From assembly GCA_046052145.1 (NCBI GenBank), contig JBJOMW010000006.1, positions 62,001 to 126,000 on the forward strand: a DNA stretch of 64,000 nucleotides, written 5' to 3'. The notes under the pieces were generated by a model. The model had not been told where the DNA came from. It searched no databases and saw nothing but the letters and a program-made list of their open reading frames with translations. The DNA is from Falsiroseomonas sp046052145 (GTDB lineage: Bacteria; Pseudomonadota; Alphaproteobacteria; Acetobacterales; Acetobacteraceae). A program made the position numbers and the translations under genes. Positions 1-8,401 of the stretch are shown piece after piece; within the stretch, counting starts at the first letter, position 1; each line of letters begins with the position of its first letter.

Positions 1-144
1 GTCGCCCTTGCCCTCCTGCTCCGCAAGCCAGGCGGCTTGCAGGGCGTGCTGCTGCTGGTTGATCAGCGTCAGGCCGTAGCGACCATTCGCCTTCTGCTCG
101 AGAAGGCGCTGGATCTCCGCGAGGATGTCGGAGCTCTGGTTCAT
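1..144 (-). CDS. HD-domain (HDIG-like) protein, N-terminal part only
   Basis: Only the first 48 codons lie in the window; the gene runs off the left edge. The peptide begins MNQSSDILAEIQRLLEQ and contains YGLTLINQQQHALQAAWLAE. This resembles the YGG..Q.EHALQ...AE stretch at the start of small HD-domain proteins of the phosphonate-associated/inositol-oxygenase-like type. In those the first His starts the metal-binding HD site; the HD dipeptide itself would lie outside the window. The start ATG overlaps the stop of the upstream PHP gene by 4 bp (ATGA), so the two are probably translationally coupled. The HD-family call is inference from a short segment; the reading frame itself is well supported by the overlap. 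Confidence 0.55.
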   Translation of the reverse strand, partial: MNQSSDILAEIQRLLEQKANGRYGLTLINQQQHALQAAWLAEQEGKGD

Positions 145-1067
145 CGGGTTCCCTTCTCGAAGTAGACGGGGTTGGTCCAGGCGCGGCGGCCGAATGCATC
201 GGCGATGACAATGCGGGCAAAGCCACCCGCCTGCAGCGCGGTATGGGTCAGGCGCACGCGGGTCTGCCCCGGCGCGACCGACTGCACCGCGCGCGAGCCG
301 CGGCCAAGCACCATGACGCTGGCCGCTGCGGTACAGGTGATCTCCACCTCCGCAGCGCCCCAGGCGACGTCCTGGATCAGCGGCCCCTGCGTTGCGTAGT
401 AGTGCCCGGCCTTCAGCGCGGCGAGCAGTGCGTCGGGCTCGTTCGCCTCGGCCTTGACCATCACCCATCCGCCGAAAGCGTCCATGCAGGCGAAATGCGC
501 GTCGTCCACCGCGATCAGCCCGATCCGCCGCCCACCGGCAAGCAGCTGATCGGCGAGGTAGACGCCGTCGCCGCGTTCGGTGCGGAGCTGCGAGGTGTGG
601 TTATAGACTTCCACCGCATGCGCCCCGGGCAGGGTGGCTGCGTCCTCCGCGGTCAGGGCGTACCAGCCGGGATGCGGGATCGCGACGAAGGCGCCGGCGG
701 CGGCTGCCCGCGCGGCCAGCGCGGCCCCAGTCTCGCCGGGTTGCAGGGGCGCAAAATCAGCCGGCAGGCCGACGGCAAGGATGTGCCAGGTCTCACCCAG
801 CGAGGTCGCTGGTGCGTGCAGCTCTGCGCCCAGGAGGGTGGTGAAGCCGCCGGTCCGGAAGGGCCGCGTATCCACGATCGGGAAGCCGTACTTCGCCATG
901 AAATGGTCGGTCAGCGCGAGGAAGTCGTAACCGGCCTCGCGATAGGTCGCGCAGACGGCTTCAGGCGTGCGAACGCCGTCCGAGGCCGTGGAGTGCGTGT
1001 GGATATTCCCTTTCCAGAAGCGGCCAGGTGCAGTGAAGGCGGGATCCAGTGGTGTCACGTCGAGCAC
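141..1067 (-). CDS. PHP-domain metal-dependent hydrolase (CehA/McbA-like)
   Basis: This 308-residue protein shows the PHP phosphoesterase metal-site motifs in order: HTHSTASDG (His23 and His25), LALTDH (Asp54, His55), GAELHAP, AIPHPGW and VDDAH. The C-terminal third (VMVLGRGSRAVQSVAPG to the end) is a beta-rich extension like that of CehA/McbA-type hydrolases. There is no signal peptide, so it should be cytoplasmic. PHP enzymes of this group hydrolyse phosphoesters or carbamate/ester bonds, and the substrate cannot be read from the sequence. The gene is coupled by a 4-bp overlap to an HD-domain gene downstream, so two metal-dependent hydrolase folds may act in one pathway. Confidence 0.8.
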   Translation of the reverse strand: MLDVTPLDPAFTAPGRFWKGNIHTHSTASDGVRTPEAVCATYREAGYDFLALTDHFMAKYGFPIVDTRPFRTGGFTTLLGAELHAPATSLGETWHILAVGLPADFAPLQPGETGAALAARAAAAGAFVAIPHPGWYALTAEDAATLPGAHAVEVYNHTSQLRTERGDGVYLADQLLAGGRRIGLIAVDDAHFACMDAFGGWVMVKAEANEPDALLAALKAGHYYATQGPLIQDVAWGAAEVEITCTAAASVMVLGRGSRAVQSVAPGQTRVRLTHTALQAGGFARIVIADAFGRRAWTNPVYFEKGTR

Positions 1068-1377
1068 GGCTCCGTCACGGGGCGGCGAGAGCTGGTGCTG
1101 CCATGCCGCTGGTGCGGATGACGGCGCCGAGCCCCGCGACAGTTTAGGCGTCTGCGAGCGCGCGGAAAACCGGCGCTGTGCGCGATACCGGCACGCATTT
1201 GCGCGGCAGCTTGGCTTCGCGCAACGCAGCCCTGGGCACTGGCGAAGCGGTACGGAAACTCTGCGCCGCCCAATCAGCGCTGCTCAGTGCCTGAGTGCCT
1301 GCCCGACAACTGACAGACAGGTACGGCCATGAACCCGGCATCTGATGCGGAAAGGCTGACTTTGCAGCCTGTGCTGT
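1068..1377. other. Intergenic region between PHP gene and Lrp-type gene
   Basis: This 310-bp stretch separates the start of the PHP gene from the stop of the Lrp-type regulator. Short open frames cross it on both strands but none has a convincing ribosome site or recognisable protein motif. It must hold the promoter of the leftward PHP/HD pair and the end of the regulator transcript, but I see no clear terminator hairpin or palindrome in it. Confidence 0.5.
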
Positions 1378-1938
1378 TCAGCGGCCGGGGGAGGATCGCT
1401 TCCGCCCCGCGCCCTGCCGGCGTGCAGGCTGCGTCGCTTCCGGCTTGGCGGCCAGATGCCCGGTTGGGAGCGCGGTCGTGTACTTCACCTGTTCCAGTGC
1501 GAAGCTTGAGCGCAGGTTGGCGACGCCCGGGATCGTCGTGAGGTGATCCACGACGAAGCGATGGTACTGCGCAAGATCCTCGACCACGACGCGCAGCAGG
1601 TAGTCGGCGTCGCCGCTCATCAAGTAGCACTCCATCACCTCCGGCCGTCGCGCAATGCGCGACTGGAAGGCGCGCAGCGCCGCCTCGTTCTGCTTCTCCA
1701 GCGTCACCTGCACGAAGACATTGACCGCGAGGCCGAGCGCCAGCGGGTCCACAACGGCGACTGAGCGGCGGATGACGCCGCGGCTGCGCAATTCGTCGAG
1801 CCGACGCCAGCAGGAGGAGGACGTGGTGCCCGTTGCGTCGGCGAGTTGCGCCAGGCCGATATCACTATCCTCCTGCAGCTTTTCGATGATGCGCACACTG
1901 ATCGGGTCCAGCGCTTCATGTGGTGATGTTTTTCGCAA
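1378..1938 (-). CDS. Lrp/AsnC-family transcriptional regulator
   Basis: The 186-residue product has an N-terminal winged helix-turn-helix (about residues 10-55: LDPISVRIIEKLQEDSDIGLAQLADATG, then SSCWRRLDELRSRGVI) and a C-terminal RAM/AsnC ligand-sensing domain (VNVFVQVTLEK, then VMECYLMSGDADYLLRVVV). The frame stays open far upstream. I chose the TTG at 1938 because homology begins just after it and no better ATG lies in frame; a GTG a little inside (ISVR) is the alternative. It is divergent from the E1-like gene at 2069 with a dyad-symmetric spacer. MdeR, an Lrp-family activator, lies beside the E1-like mdeB in Pseudomonas putida, so a role in controlling the neighbour, perhaps in response to an amino acid, is likely. 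The C-terminal tail is basic and low complexity. Confidence 0.85.
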   Translation of the reverse strand: MRKTSPHEALDPISVRIIEKLQEDSDIGLAQLADATGTTSSSCWRRLDELRSRGVIRRSVAVVDPLALGLAVNVFVQVTLEKQNEAALRAFQSRIARRPEVMECYLMSGDADYLLRVVVEDLAQYHRFVVDHLTTIPGVANLRSSFALEQVKYTTALPTGHLAAKPEATQPARRQGAGRKRSSPGR

Positions 1939-1963
1939 GAGGCCATCGCTTCGGTGGGTTGTT

Positions 1964-2029
1964 CCGAAATGGAGCCATAAGGCGGGAAGTTTGCAAGCCC
2001 TTCCCGGCGCGTACGCTCTAGCATTTCGG
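1964..2029. promoter_or_regulatory. Nested dyad symmetry in the lrp-like/E1 divergent spacer
   Basis: Two inverted repeats share almost the same centre (about 1995-1997). The inner one is CGGGAAG-N10-CTTCCCG (1983-2006) and the outer one is CCGAAAT (1964-1970) with ATTTCGG (2023-2029). Lrp/AsnC proteins bind symmetric sites in multiples, so this is a plausible operator for the flanking regulator acting on both genes. The repeats are seen directly; the function is inferred. Confidence 0.35.
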
Positions 2030-2068
2030 CGTTGGCGGCCTGTGCAGAGCCGCCACGGAGGAAGCGCC

Positions 2069-4450
2069 ATGCCCGACCAGATCGCCGCCCCCCTCGCTTC
2101 GTCGCCGAGCCAGATGGCCGAGGCACGCCTGCTGGCGGCGCTCGAGCGCAAGGTGCTCTGGCTTTCGGCCTGGATGATCCACCACGCCAACCATGTCCGG
2201 CCGTCAGCTGACGGGCTGAAGGTGGGCGGGCACCAGGCGTCCTCTGCCTCCATCGCCACCATCATGACGGCGCTCTACTTCGCCGTGCTGCGGCCGCAGG
2301 ACCGGGTTGCGGTGAAGCCGCATGCCTCGCCGGTCTTCCACGCCATCCAGTACCTGTTGGGCAACCAGAGCCGTGCGAAGCTCGAGGCCTTCCGTGCGCT
2401 CGGCGGGGCGCAGTCCTACCCGTCGCGCACGAAGGACGTGGATGATGTGGACTTCTCCACCGGCTCCGTCGGCCTGGGCGCGGCGCAGACCATCTTCGCA
2501 AGCCTCGTGCAGGACTATGTCCGGCTGCATGGCTGGGGCGGCGCGCAGCCGGAAGGGCGGATGGTGGCGCTGGTCGGCGACGCCGAGATGGATGAGGGCA
2601 ACATCTACGAGGCGCTGCTGGAAGGCGCGCGGCACGGGCTGCGCAACACCTGGTGGGTGGTGGACTACAACCGCCAGAGCCTCGACGCCGTGATCGGTGA
2701 GGGCGTGAACGACAAGATCCTCGGCACCTTCGCCACCATGGGCTGGGACGTCGTGGTGCTGAAATACGGCCGCTTGTTGCAGGCTGCCTTCGCGGAACCG
2801 GGCGGTGAGCAACTGCGCGCCTGGATCGACGCCTGCCCCAACCAGCTCTATTCCGCGCTGACCTTTCGTGGCGGCGCCGCGTGGCGGCAGCGTCTGCTCG
2901 ACGACATCGGCGACCAGGGCGATGTGAGCGCCCTGATCGGCCGGCGCGACGACGCCGCGCTGGAGGCGCTGATGACCAATCTTGGCGGTCACGACCTCGG
3001 CCTGCTGCTCGATGCCTTCCGCGGCGTGGAGCATGACCGCCCGGTCTGCTTCCTGGCTTACACCATCAAGGGCTTTGGTCTGCCGCTGGCGGGGCACAAG
3101 GACAACCATGCCGGCCTGCTGAACCCGATGCAGATGGAGCGCTGGCGAGACGCGATGGGCATCCGCCCGGGCCATGAATGGGACGCGGCTGAGGGCCTCG
3201 GCATCGCAGAGGCCGAACTGCGCGGCTTCCTCGCCCGCGTGCCCTTCAACGCGCATGGCCCGCGCCGGACCTCCGCCCCCGCACTGCCGGTGCCCGAGGG
3301 CATTGCCGCGGATCCGCAGGCCCATGCCTCCACCCAGGCTGGCTTCGGCCAGCTGCTGCATGCCCTGGCGAAGAGCGATGCGCCGATTGCCGATCGGATC
3401 GTCACCACCAGTCCGGATGTGACCGTATCCACCAATCTCGGGGCCTGGGTCGGCCGTCGCGGGCTCTTCGCGCGTGAGCCGCGGCGCGACCTGTTCCGCG
3501 AGGAGAAAATCCCCTCCGCCTTCCGTTGGGAAGCCGGTCCAAGCGGACAGCATATGGAACTCGGCATCGCCGAGATGAACCTGTTCCTCACGCTCTCGGC
3601 CTTCGGTCTGTCGCACGAGATCTTCGGGCAGCGCGTGATCCCGATTGGCACGCTCTACGATCCCTTCATCGCGCGCGGGCTCGATGCGATGAACTATGCC
3701 TGCTACCAGGATGCGCGGTTCATCCTGGCGGCCACGCCGTCCGGGATCACGCTTGCGCCTGAGGGTGGCGCGCACCAGTCCATCGGCACGCCGCTGATCG
3801 GCATGGCACAGCCTGGTCTGTCTTGCTTCGAGCCCGCCTTCGTCGACGAGCTCGCTATCATCCTGCGCTGGGCGCTCGGCCATGTGCAGCAGGAGGGCGA
3901 CGACGGCGGCTCGGTCTATCTGCGGCTGTCCACGCGCAGCATCGAACAGCCGCAGCGGCAGATCGCGCCCGCACTTGCCGACGACATCGTCGCCGGTGGT
4001 TATTGGCTGCGCCCGCCCGGCCCGAACTGCACCGTCGCCATCGCCTATGCGGGCGCCGTGGCGCCGGAGGCGATCGCCGCCGCTGGGCTGCTCGCCGAAC
4101 ATCGCCGCGACGTCGGCGTGCTTGCGGTCACATCGGCCGACAGGCTGTTCTCCGGCTGGCGCGCAGCTGAGACGGCGCGCATGGCAGGGGAGGCGACGCC
4201 GCCGAGCCAGGTGGAGCGGCTGCTTCGTGCGCTGCCGCGGGATTGCTGCCTCGTGACGGTCGCGGATGCCCATCCGGCGAGCCTCGGCTGGCTTGGCTCG
4301 GTGGAGGGGCACCGGGTGAAGGCGTTGGGGGTGGACCGCTTCGGCCAGAGCGGCAGCATCCAGGAGGTCTATGACGCCTATGGGCTCGACAGCGCGGCGA
4401 TCCTGCGCGCGGCACAAGCCGGTTCCCCGGGTGCGCCGCTGCCTGTCTGA
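2069..4450 (+). CDS. Homodimeric E1-like 2-oxoacid dehydrogenase (transketolase superfamily, MdeB-like)
   Basis: The 793-residue protein has the layout of the single-chain pyruvate dehydrogenase E1/transketolase group. The thiamine-diphosphate motif is GDAEMDEGN...NTWWVVDYNRQ (about residues 169-200). GHKDNHAG lies near residue 342, and the pyrimidine-domain block ELGIAEMNLFLTLSAFG near 497 carries the conserved Glu. The start is fixed by GGAGGA six bases before the ATG at 2069; the frame stays open to 1655 but has no coding signal there. E. coli AceE is about 890 residues. MdeB of P. putida, a 2-oxobutyrate decarboxylating enzyme beside an Lrp-type regulator, is the best contextual match. 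No E2, E3 or methionine gamma-lyase gene is nearby. A 2-oxoacid decarboxylating role is likely; the substrate is inferred only from context. Confidence 0.85.
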   Translation: MPDQIAAPLASSPSQMAEARLLAALERKVLWLSAWMIHHANHVRPSADGLKVGGHQASSASIATIMTALYFAVLRPQDRVAVKPHASPVFHAIQYLLGNQSRAKLEAFRALGGAQSYPSRTKDVDDVDFSTGSVGLGAAQTIFASLVQDYVRLHGWGGAQPEGRMVALVGDAEMDEGNIYEALLEGARHGLRNTWWVVDYNRQSLDAVIGEGVNDKILGTFATMGWDVVVLKYGRLLQAAFAEPGGEQLRAWIDACPNQLYSALTFRGGAAWRQRLLDDIGDQGDVSALIGRRDDAALEALMTNLGGHDLGLLLDAFRGVEHDRPVCFLAYTIKGFGLPLAGHKDNHAGLLNPMQMERWRDAMGIRPGHEWDAAEGLGIAEAELRGFLARVPFNAHGPRRTSAPALPVPEGIAADPQAHASTQAGFGQLLHALAKSDAPIADRIVTTSPDVTVSTNLGAWVGRRGLFAREPRRDLFREEKIPSAFRWEAGPSGQHMELGIAEMNLFLTLSAFGLSHEIFGQRVIPIGTLYDPFIARGLDAMNYACYQDARFILAATPSGITLAPEGGAHQSIGTPLIGMAQPGLSCFEPAFVDELAIILRWALGHVQQEGDDGGSVYLRLSTRSIEQPQRQIAPALADDIVAGGYWLRPPGPNCTVAIAYAGAVAPEAIAAAGLLAEHRRDVGVLAVTSADRLFSGWRAAETARMAGEATPPSQVERLLRALPRDCCLVTVADAHPASLGWLGSVEGHRVKALGVDRFGQSGSIQEVYDAYGLDSAAILRAAQAGSPGAPLPV

Positions 4451-4560
4451 GTGCCGGCCCACTCGCCGAGCCGGGCGGCCTCAGCCATGCTGCGGGCCGC
4501 TCGGCATCGAGCCCTGCGCCGTCTCCGTGCATTCTTCCTTAGACTAGGGGAGCTTCGCTG

Positions 4561-5580
4561 ATGAAGGCCGTCTGCTACCGGCAGCATGGCTTGCCGATTT
4601 CCGATCCACGCGCGCTCGAGGACCTGGATCTCCCCGATCCTGGCCCACCTGCGGGTCGCGACCTGCTGGTTCGCGTGCACGCCGTTTCGGTCAACCCGCG
4701 CGATGTGAAGAGCCGCATGGCCTTCGCGGTGAAGGGTGGGATGCCGGTCGTGCTCGGCTATGACGCCTCGGGCGTCGTGGAAGCGGTCGGGCCGGAGGCG
4801 GAGCTGTTCCGTCCCGGCGACGCGGTCTTCTACGCCGGTGTGCTGGACCGCCAGGGTGCGAATGCCGAGCTGCAACTGGTGGATGAGCGGATCGTCGGGC
4901 GGAAGCCAGCCACAGTTGGCCATGCCGCCGCGGCGTCCCTGCCGCTCACCGCGCTCACAGCCTGGGAAATGCTGTTCGATCGTCTGCAGATTCCGCGTGG
5001 CAGTGCTTCGGAAGGGGCCTTGCTCGTTATCGGTGGCGCGGGCGGCGTCCCCTCCGTCGCGATCCAGCTTGCTCGGCTGCTGACGGATGCGGTGGTGGTG
5101 GCGACGGCGTCGCGGCCGGAAAGCGCCGCCTGGGTGCGCGATCTCGGCGCGCAGCACGTCGTCGACCATTCGCGTCCGCTTGCGGCACAGGTCGCCGGGA
5201 TCGCCGGCTTGCCGCCGGTGCGCTGGATCTTCTCCACCCATACCGACACGGCAAGCTGGTCGGAGATGGCGAAGATCGTCGCGCCGCAGGGCCGCATTGG
5301 CCTGATTGACGACCCCGAGCCGCTCGACCTCCGGCTGGTCAAGTTCAAGAGTGTCTCGATCCACTGGGAGGCGATGTTCACCCGCCCGATGTTTGCGACC
5401 GCCGACATGGTTCGCCAGCATGAGATCCTCGATGAGGTCGCGGCCCTGGTGGATGCCGGTGCGTTGCGCGCGACGGCATCGCAGAGCTATGGCGTCATCA
5501 ACGCGGTGAATTTGCGTCGCGCCCATGCCGCGATCGAGTCAGGGCGTGCCGTCGGCAAGATCGTCATGGAAGGCTTCTGA
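4561..5580 (+). CDS. Medium-chain dehydrogenase/reductase, quinone-oxidoreductase-like
   Basis: The 339-residue protein is an MDR-superfamily NAD(P)H-dependent oxidoreductase. It has a GroES-like N-terminus (VRVHAVSVNPRDVKSRM), the YDASGVVEAVG motif, and a Rossmann nucleotide site GGAGGVPSVAIQLARLL near residue 158. The Cys/His ligands for catalytic or structural zinc are absent, which places it with quinone reductase or zeta-crystallin-like members despite their common 'zinc-binding' label. GGGGAG lies just upstream of the ATG. It follows the E1-like gene after 110 bp and precedes a hydratase-like gene by 15 bp, so the latter two are probably co-transcribed. It may reduce an enone or aldehyde; the substrate is unknown. 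Confidence 0.85.
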   Translation: MKAVCYRQHGLPISDPRALEDLDLPDPGPPAGRDLLVRVHAVSVNPRDVKSRMAFAVKGGMPVVLGYDASGVVEAVGPEAELFRPGDAVFYAGVLDRQGANAELQLVDERIVGRKPATVGHAAAASLPLTALTAWEMLFDRLQIPRGSASEGALLVIGGAGGVPSVAIQLARLLTDAVVVATASRPESAAWVRDLGAQHVVDHSRPLAAQVAGIAGLPPVRWIFSTHTDTASWSEMAKIVAPQGRIGLIDDPEPLDLRLVKFKSVSIHWEAMFTRPMFATADMVRQHEILDEVAALVDAGALRATASQSYGVINAVNLRRAHAAIESGRAVGKIVMEGF

Positions 5581-5595
5581 GGGAGACCCCGCGTC

Positions 5596-6387
5596 ATGGA
5601 GGCGACACAGGCGTGGGCCGCGTCGGACCTGCTCGTTCGCCATTGGCGGGCGGGCACGGTGCTGGACGCGCTGCCAGAAGGGCTCCGGCCTGACACGCGC
5701 GCGGAGGGTTATGCGATCCAGTCCGAGCTCGAGAAGCTGAGCGCGAAACCGCTCTGGGGCTGGAAGATCGCGGCGACCAGCACGGCCGGCCAGCGGCATA
5801 TCGGCGTGGACGGACCTCTCGCGGGCCGGCTGCTGGCTGAGATGGTCCACGCCGATGGTGCGACACTGCCATTCGGCGCGAACCGCATGCGCGTGGCTGA
5901 GGCGGAGTTCGCCTTCCGCATGGCGCACGACCTGCCGCCGCGGGCCGAGGCCTACACGGTGGAGGAGGTGCTGGATACCGTCGCGGCCCTGCACACAGCC
6001 ATCGAGGTGCCGGATTCGCGCTTCGTGGATTTCGTGACAGCGGGCGCGGCGCAATTGCTCGCCGACAATGCCTGCGCGCACCAGTTCGTACTCGGGCCCG
6101 AGGCCCCCGCAATCTGGCGCGACATGGACCTCGCAGCCCATCGCGTCATCGGGCGCGTGACCGGCCGGCTTGAGCGCGAAGGGTTGGGGGCGAATGTGCT
6201 TGGCGACCCGCGCATTGCTCTCACCTGGCTTGCGAACGAATTGTCGCGCCACGGCATGACGCTGGCCGCTGGGCAGGTGGTAACAACCGGAACCTGCTTG
6301 GTCCCGATGGACGTGGCGCCAGGCGACGAGATTACGATGGACTACGGTGATCTCGGCCGCGTCGGGATTCGCTTCGCCGCCGCGTGA
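5596..6387 (+). CDS. 2-keto-4-pentenoate hydratase-like protein (MhpD family)
   Basis: The 263-residue protein matches the hydratase/decarboxylase branch of the fumarylacetoacetase superfamily. It has WGWKIAATSTAGQRHIGVDGP, then AEAEFAFRMAHDLPP with the acidic metal ligands, and a C-terminal VVTTGTCLVPMDVAPGDEI. Members hydrate 2-hydroxypenta-2,4-dienoates from aromatic meta-cleavage or decarboxylate oxalocrotonate-type acids. It starts 15 bp after the MDR gene. A 2-oxoacid-handling role fits an E1-like 2-oxoacid dehydrogenase upstream, but no ring-cleavage dioxygenase is adjacent here. Exact reaction unknown. Confidence 0.85.
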   Translation: MEATQAWAASDLLVRHWRAGTVLDALPEGLRPDTRAEGYAIQSELEKLSAKPLWGWKIAATSTAGQRHIGVDGPLAGRLLAEMVHADGATLPFGANRMRVAEAEFAFRMAHDLPPRAEAYTVEEVLDTVAALHTAIEVPDSRFVDFVTAGAAQLLADNACAHQFVLGPEAPAIWRDMDLAAHRVIGRVTGRLEREGLGANVLGDPRIALTWLANELSRHGMTLAAGQVVTTGTCLVPMDVAPGDEITMDYGDLGRVGIRFAAA

Positions 6388-6420
6388 TACTAGGGGCGGG
6401 CAGCTGTCCCGTCCGCGCGC

Positions 6421-6600
6421 AGGCGGTGGGTGCGACTGGTCGAGCGGTTCGCCGCTTCGGGTGAGGTGGCGACCGAACTGATGGTCGACAGCACAGACGT
6501 GAAGGCGAACTGCACAGCCTCCGCCTCTGGCTCGCGACGCGCGGCACCGAGGCGGTTATCCCATCCAGCATCCCCCCGTCGTGGGCCATCGCGGCAAATC
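6421..6600 (+). mobile_element. Decayed IS5-family transposase remnant
   Basis: Two transposase-like fragments lie in different frames. From about 6421 one frame reads RLVERFAASGEVATELMVDS followed by TDVKA, like the LMIDSTxVKAHRTASG block at the first catalytic Asp of IS5 transposases. From about 6513 a frame shifted by two bases reads SLRLWLATRGTEAVIPS, like the second catalytic Asp region ([D]SLRxxLxxRGTxAVIPxx). Everything between these blocks and the C-terminal third is gone, so this is an internally deleted relic. No terminal inverted repeats or target duplication could be made out. It sits exactly between two convergently transcribed operons. Confidence 0.5.
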
Positions 6601-6658
6601 GTGGAGGGGGGACGCGCGCCCCAAGTGCTACCCGCCCCGGGATGATGTGCCCGCAGGA

Positions 6659-7453
6659 TTACGCCCGTGCCTGCAAGCCGCGTCCAAGCAGCATCGCTGC
6701 CAGCGCAGCGACGAGAAGGGCCAAGCCCGGGAAGATGGCCAGCCAGGGTGCGGCTGTCAGGTAGTTGCGGCTCTCCTGAAGGCTCGCACCCCAGTCGGGC
6801 GTCGGGGGCGGAACGCCAAGACCGAGGAAGCCAAGTGCCGCCTGGATCTGCAGCGCCAGCGGGAACAGGATCACACACTGCAACAGCACGGTCGGCAGCA
6901 CGTTCGGCCCGACATGGCGGAGCAGCACCGCCCATTCGCCGTGGCCTAGAGCGCGCGCGGCCTCCACATAGGCGCGGGCACCTTCGGCCAGCGCCGCGGC
7001 GCGCGCGATGCGGAAGAATACTGGCGCGTAGATGATTCCGAGCGCGATGATCAGGTTGGTCGCGCCCGGCCCGAGCGTTGCGGCAATGACGACGCCGAGG
7101 ATGATCGGCGGGAAGGCAAGCAGCGCGTCGGCGCTGCGCGACAGCGCCATGTCGCCAAGCCTGCCGAAGAAGCCGGCCACCGCGCCGGCGCTGCCACCGA
7201 GGAGCGCCGCTAGCAGCACGGCGGCGCCGACGATGCCGAGCGTGGTCCCCGCGCCGTGCATGATGCGGGCATAAACGTCGCGCCCCGTCTCGTCCGTGCC
7301 GAACCAGTTGGCGGCGGAAGGCGGTGCGAGGCGTCGGGCAATGTCCACCGTGTCCGGCGCGCCGGCGAACAGGCCAGGTGCGACCGCCACCAGCAGCAGG
7401 AAGCCGCTCAGGGCGAGGCCGATCCCGTATTCGATGGACGAACGCCGGTTCAT
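6659..7453 (-). CDS. Peptide/nickel-type ABC transporter permease, DppC-like
   Basis: The 264-residue inner-membrane protein has an N-terminal transmembrane segment (GIGLALSGFLLLVAVAPGLF), the FGTDETGRDVYARIMHGA motif of DppC/OppC permeases, further hydrophobic helices and the EAA loop ARALGHGEWAVLLRHVGPN. It ends with FLGLGVPPPTPDWGASL, typical of the family. The ATG overlaps the stop of the DppB-like gene by 4 bp. It is the last gene of a ten-gene leftward operon whose ATPases lie far upstream. In this family the two permeases form the channel for di/oligopeptides, opines or similar compounds. Confidence 0.9.
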   Translation of the reverse strand: MNRRSSIEYGIGLALSGFLLLVAVAPGLFAGAPDTVDIARRLAPPSAANWFGTDETGRDVYARIMHGAGTTLGIVGAAVLLAALLGGSAGAVAGFFGRLGDMALSRSADALLAFPPIILGVVIAATLGPGATNLIIALGIIYAPVFFRIARAAALAEGARAYVEAARALGHGEWAVLLRHVGPNVLPTVLLQCVILFPLALQIQAALGFLGLGVPPPTPDWGASLQESRNYLTAAPWLAIFPGLALLVAALAAMLLGRGLQARA

Positions 7454-8397
7454 GCGCCGCGCACCCGCGGGTCGATGGCGGCGTAGAGCATGTCCACGAT
7501 CAGGTTCACCAGAAGGGCGATGAGGACGGCGACCAGCAGCGCGCCCTGCAGCACGGGGTAGTCCCGCGCCTGGATGGCCGCCAGCAGCGTACGGCCGAGG
7601 CCGGGGATGGCGAAGAGCGTCTCCACAACCACGACGCCACCCAGGATCTGCACCAGGATCACGCCGGCGAAGGTCACCAGCGGGATGGCGACGTTCCGCA
7701 GCAGGTGCCGCCCATAAACAACGCGCGCCGGCAGGCCACGCGCGATTGCCGCGCGGACGAAGTCCTGCCGCATCACCATCGCCGTCTGCTGGCGCGCGAA
7801 CTGTGCATAAGCGGCGGCCTGCAGCAGCGCCAACGCCAGCACGGGCAAGGCAATGCTCTCGAGGTTGGCGGCCAGGTCCTCGCCCGGCCGGCTGTAGATC
7901 AGGGGCGGCGACCACTCCAACCAGGAGCCCGCCGCGATCAGCAGCACCATCCCTGTCCAGAAGACTGGCGCCGAGAGCGCGAGCAGGGAGAAGGCCTCGA
8001 CGAGCAGATCCGGCCAGCGCCCCTGGCGCACGCCGGCGATGATGCCGAGCGGCACGCCGACCGCCAGCGAGATTGCCAGCGTCACAAGCCCAATCTGGAG
8101 GGTGACGAGGAAGGCTTCCCCCACGATGCCCGCGACCGGCAGGCCCTGCCGCCAGGACAGGCCGAGCTCGCCGCGGAGCACGTCGCCCGCCCAGCCGAGG
8201 TATTGCTGCCAGAGCGGGCGGTCGAGGCCGAAGAAGGCGCGGAGTGCTGCCTCTGCTGCTCGGTCGCCGGCGCTCTGGCCTAGCATCTCGCCCACCACGT
8301 CGCCTGGCACGGCACGGATCAGCAGGAAGACGGCGGCAGTGGAGAGCACCGCCGTCGCCGCCGCTGCGCCGAGCCGTGTGGCGATCGCGCTGAGCAT
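7450..8397 (-). CDS. Peptide/nickel-type ABC transporter permease, DppB-like
   Basis: The 315-residue protein starts MLSAIATRLGAAAATAVLST and shows the DppB/OppB hallmarks: FLLIRAVPGDVV near the N-terminus, GLDRPLWQQYLGW, about six transmembrane helices, the EAA-type loop ARGLPARVVYGRHLLRNVAIP and the ending VNLIVDMLYAAIDPRVRG. I chose the ATG at 8397 because it gives a normal family length and lies 4 bp after the binding-protein gene; an in-frame start at 8460 would extend into that gene. It pairs with the DppC-like permease by a 4-bp overlap. Confidence 0.9.
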   Translation of the reverse strand: MLSAIATRLGAAAATAVLSTAAVFLLIRAVPGDVVGEMLGQSAGDRAAEAALRAFFGLDRPLWQQYLGWAGDVLRGELGLSWRQGLPVAGIVGEAFLVTLQIGLVTLAISLAVGVPLGIIAGVRQGRWPDLLVEAFSLLALSAPVFWTGMVLLIAAGSWLEWSPPLIYSRPGEDLAANLESIALPVLALALLQAAAYAQFARQQTAMVMRQDFVRAAIARGLPARVVYGRHLLRNVAIPLVTFAGVILVQILGGVVVVETLFAIPGLGRTLLAAIQARDYPVLQGALLVAVLIALLVNLIVDMLYAAIDPRVRGA

Positions 8398-8401
8398 CGG
8401 A

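Noticed and set aside
2204..4462. 752-codon open frame on the minus strand
   Set aside because: It lies antisense to the E1-like gene, whose thiamine-diphosphate motifs and ribosome site are clear. Its translation is Arg/His/Gln-rich without domains, typical of GC-rich shadow frames.
4451..4560. Imperfect hairpin (GCGGCC/GGCCGC with flanking GCCGA/TCGGC) after the E1-like gene
   Set aside because: The stem has an unpaired five-base bulge and no T-tract, so I did not list it as a terminator, although it may contribute to termination.
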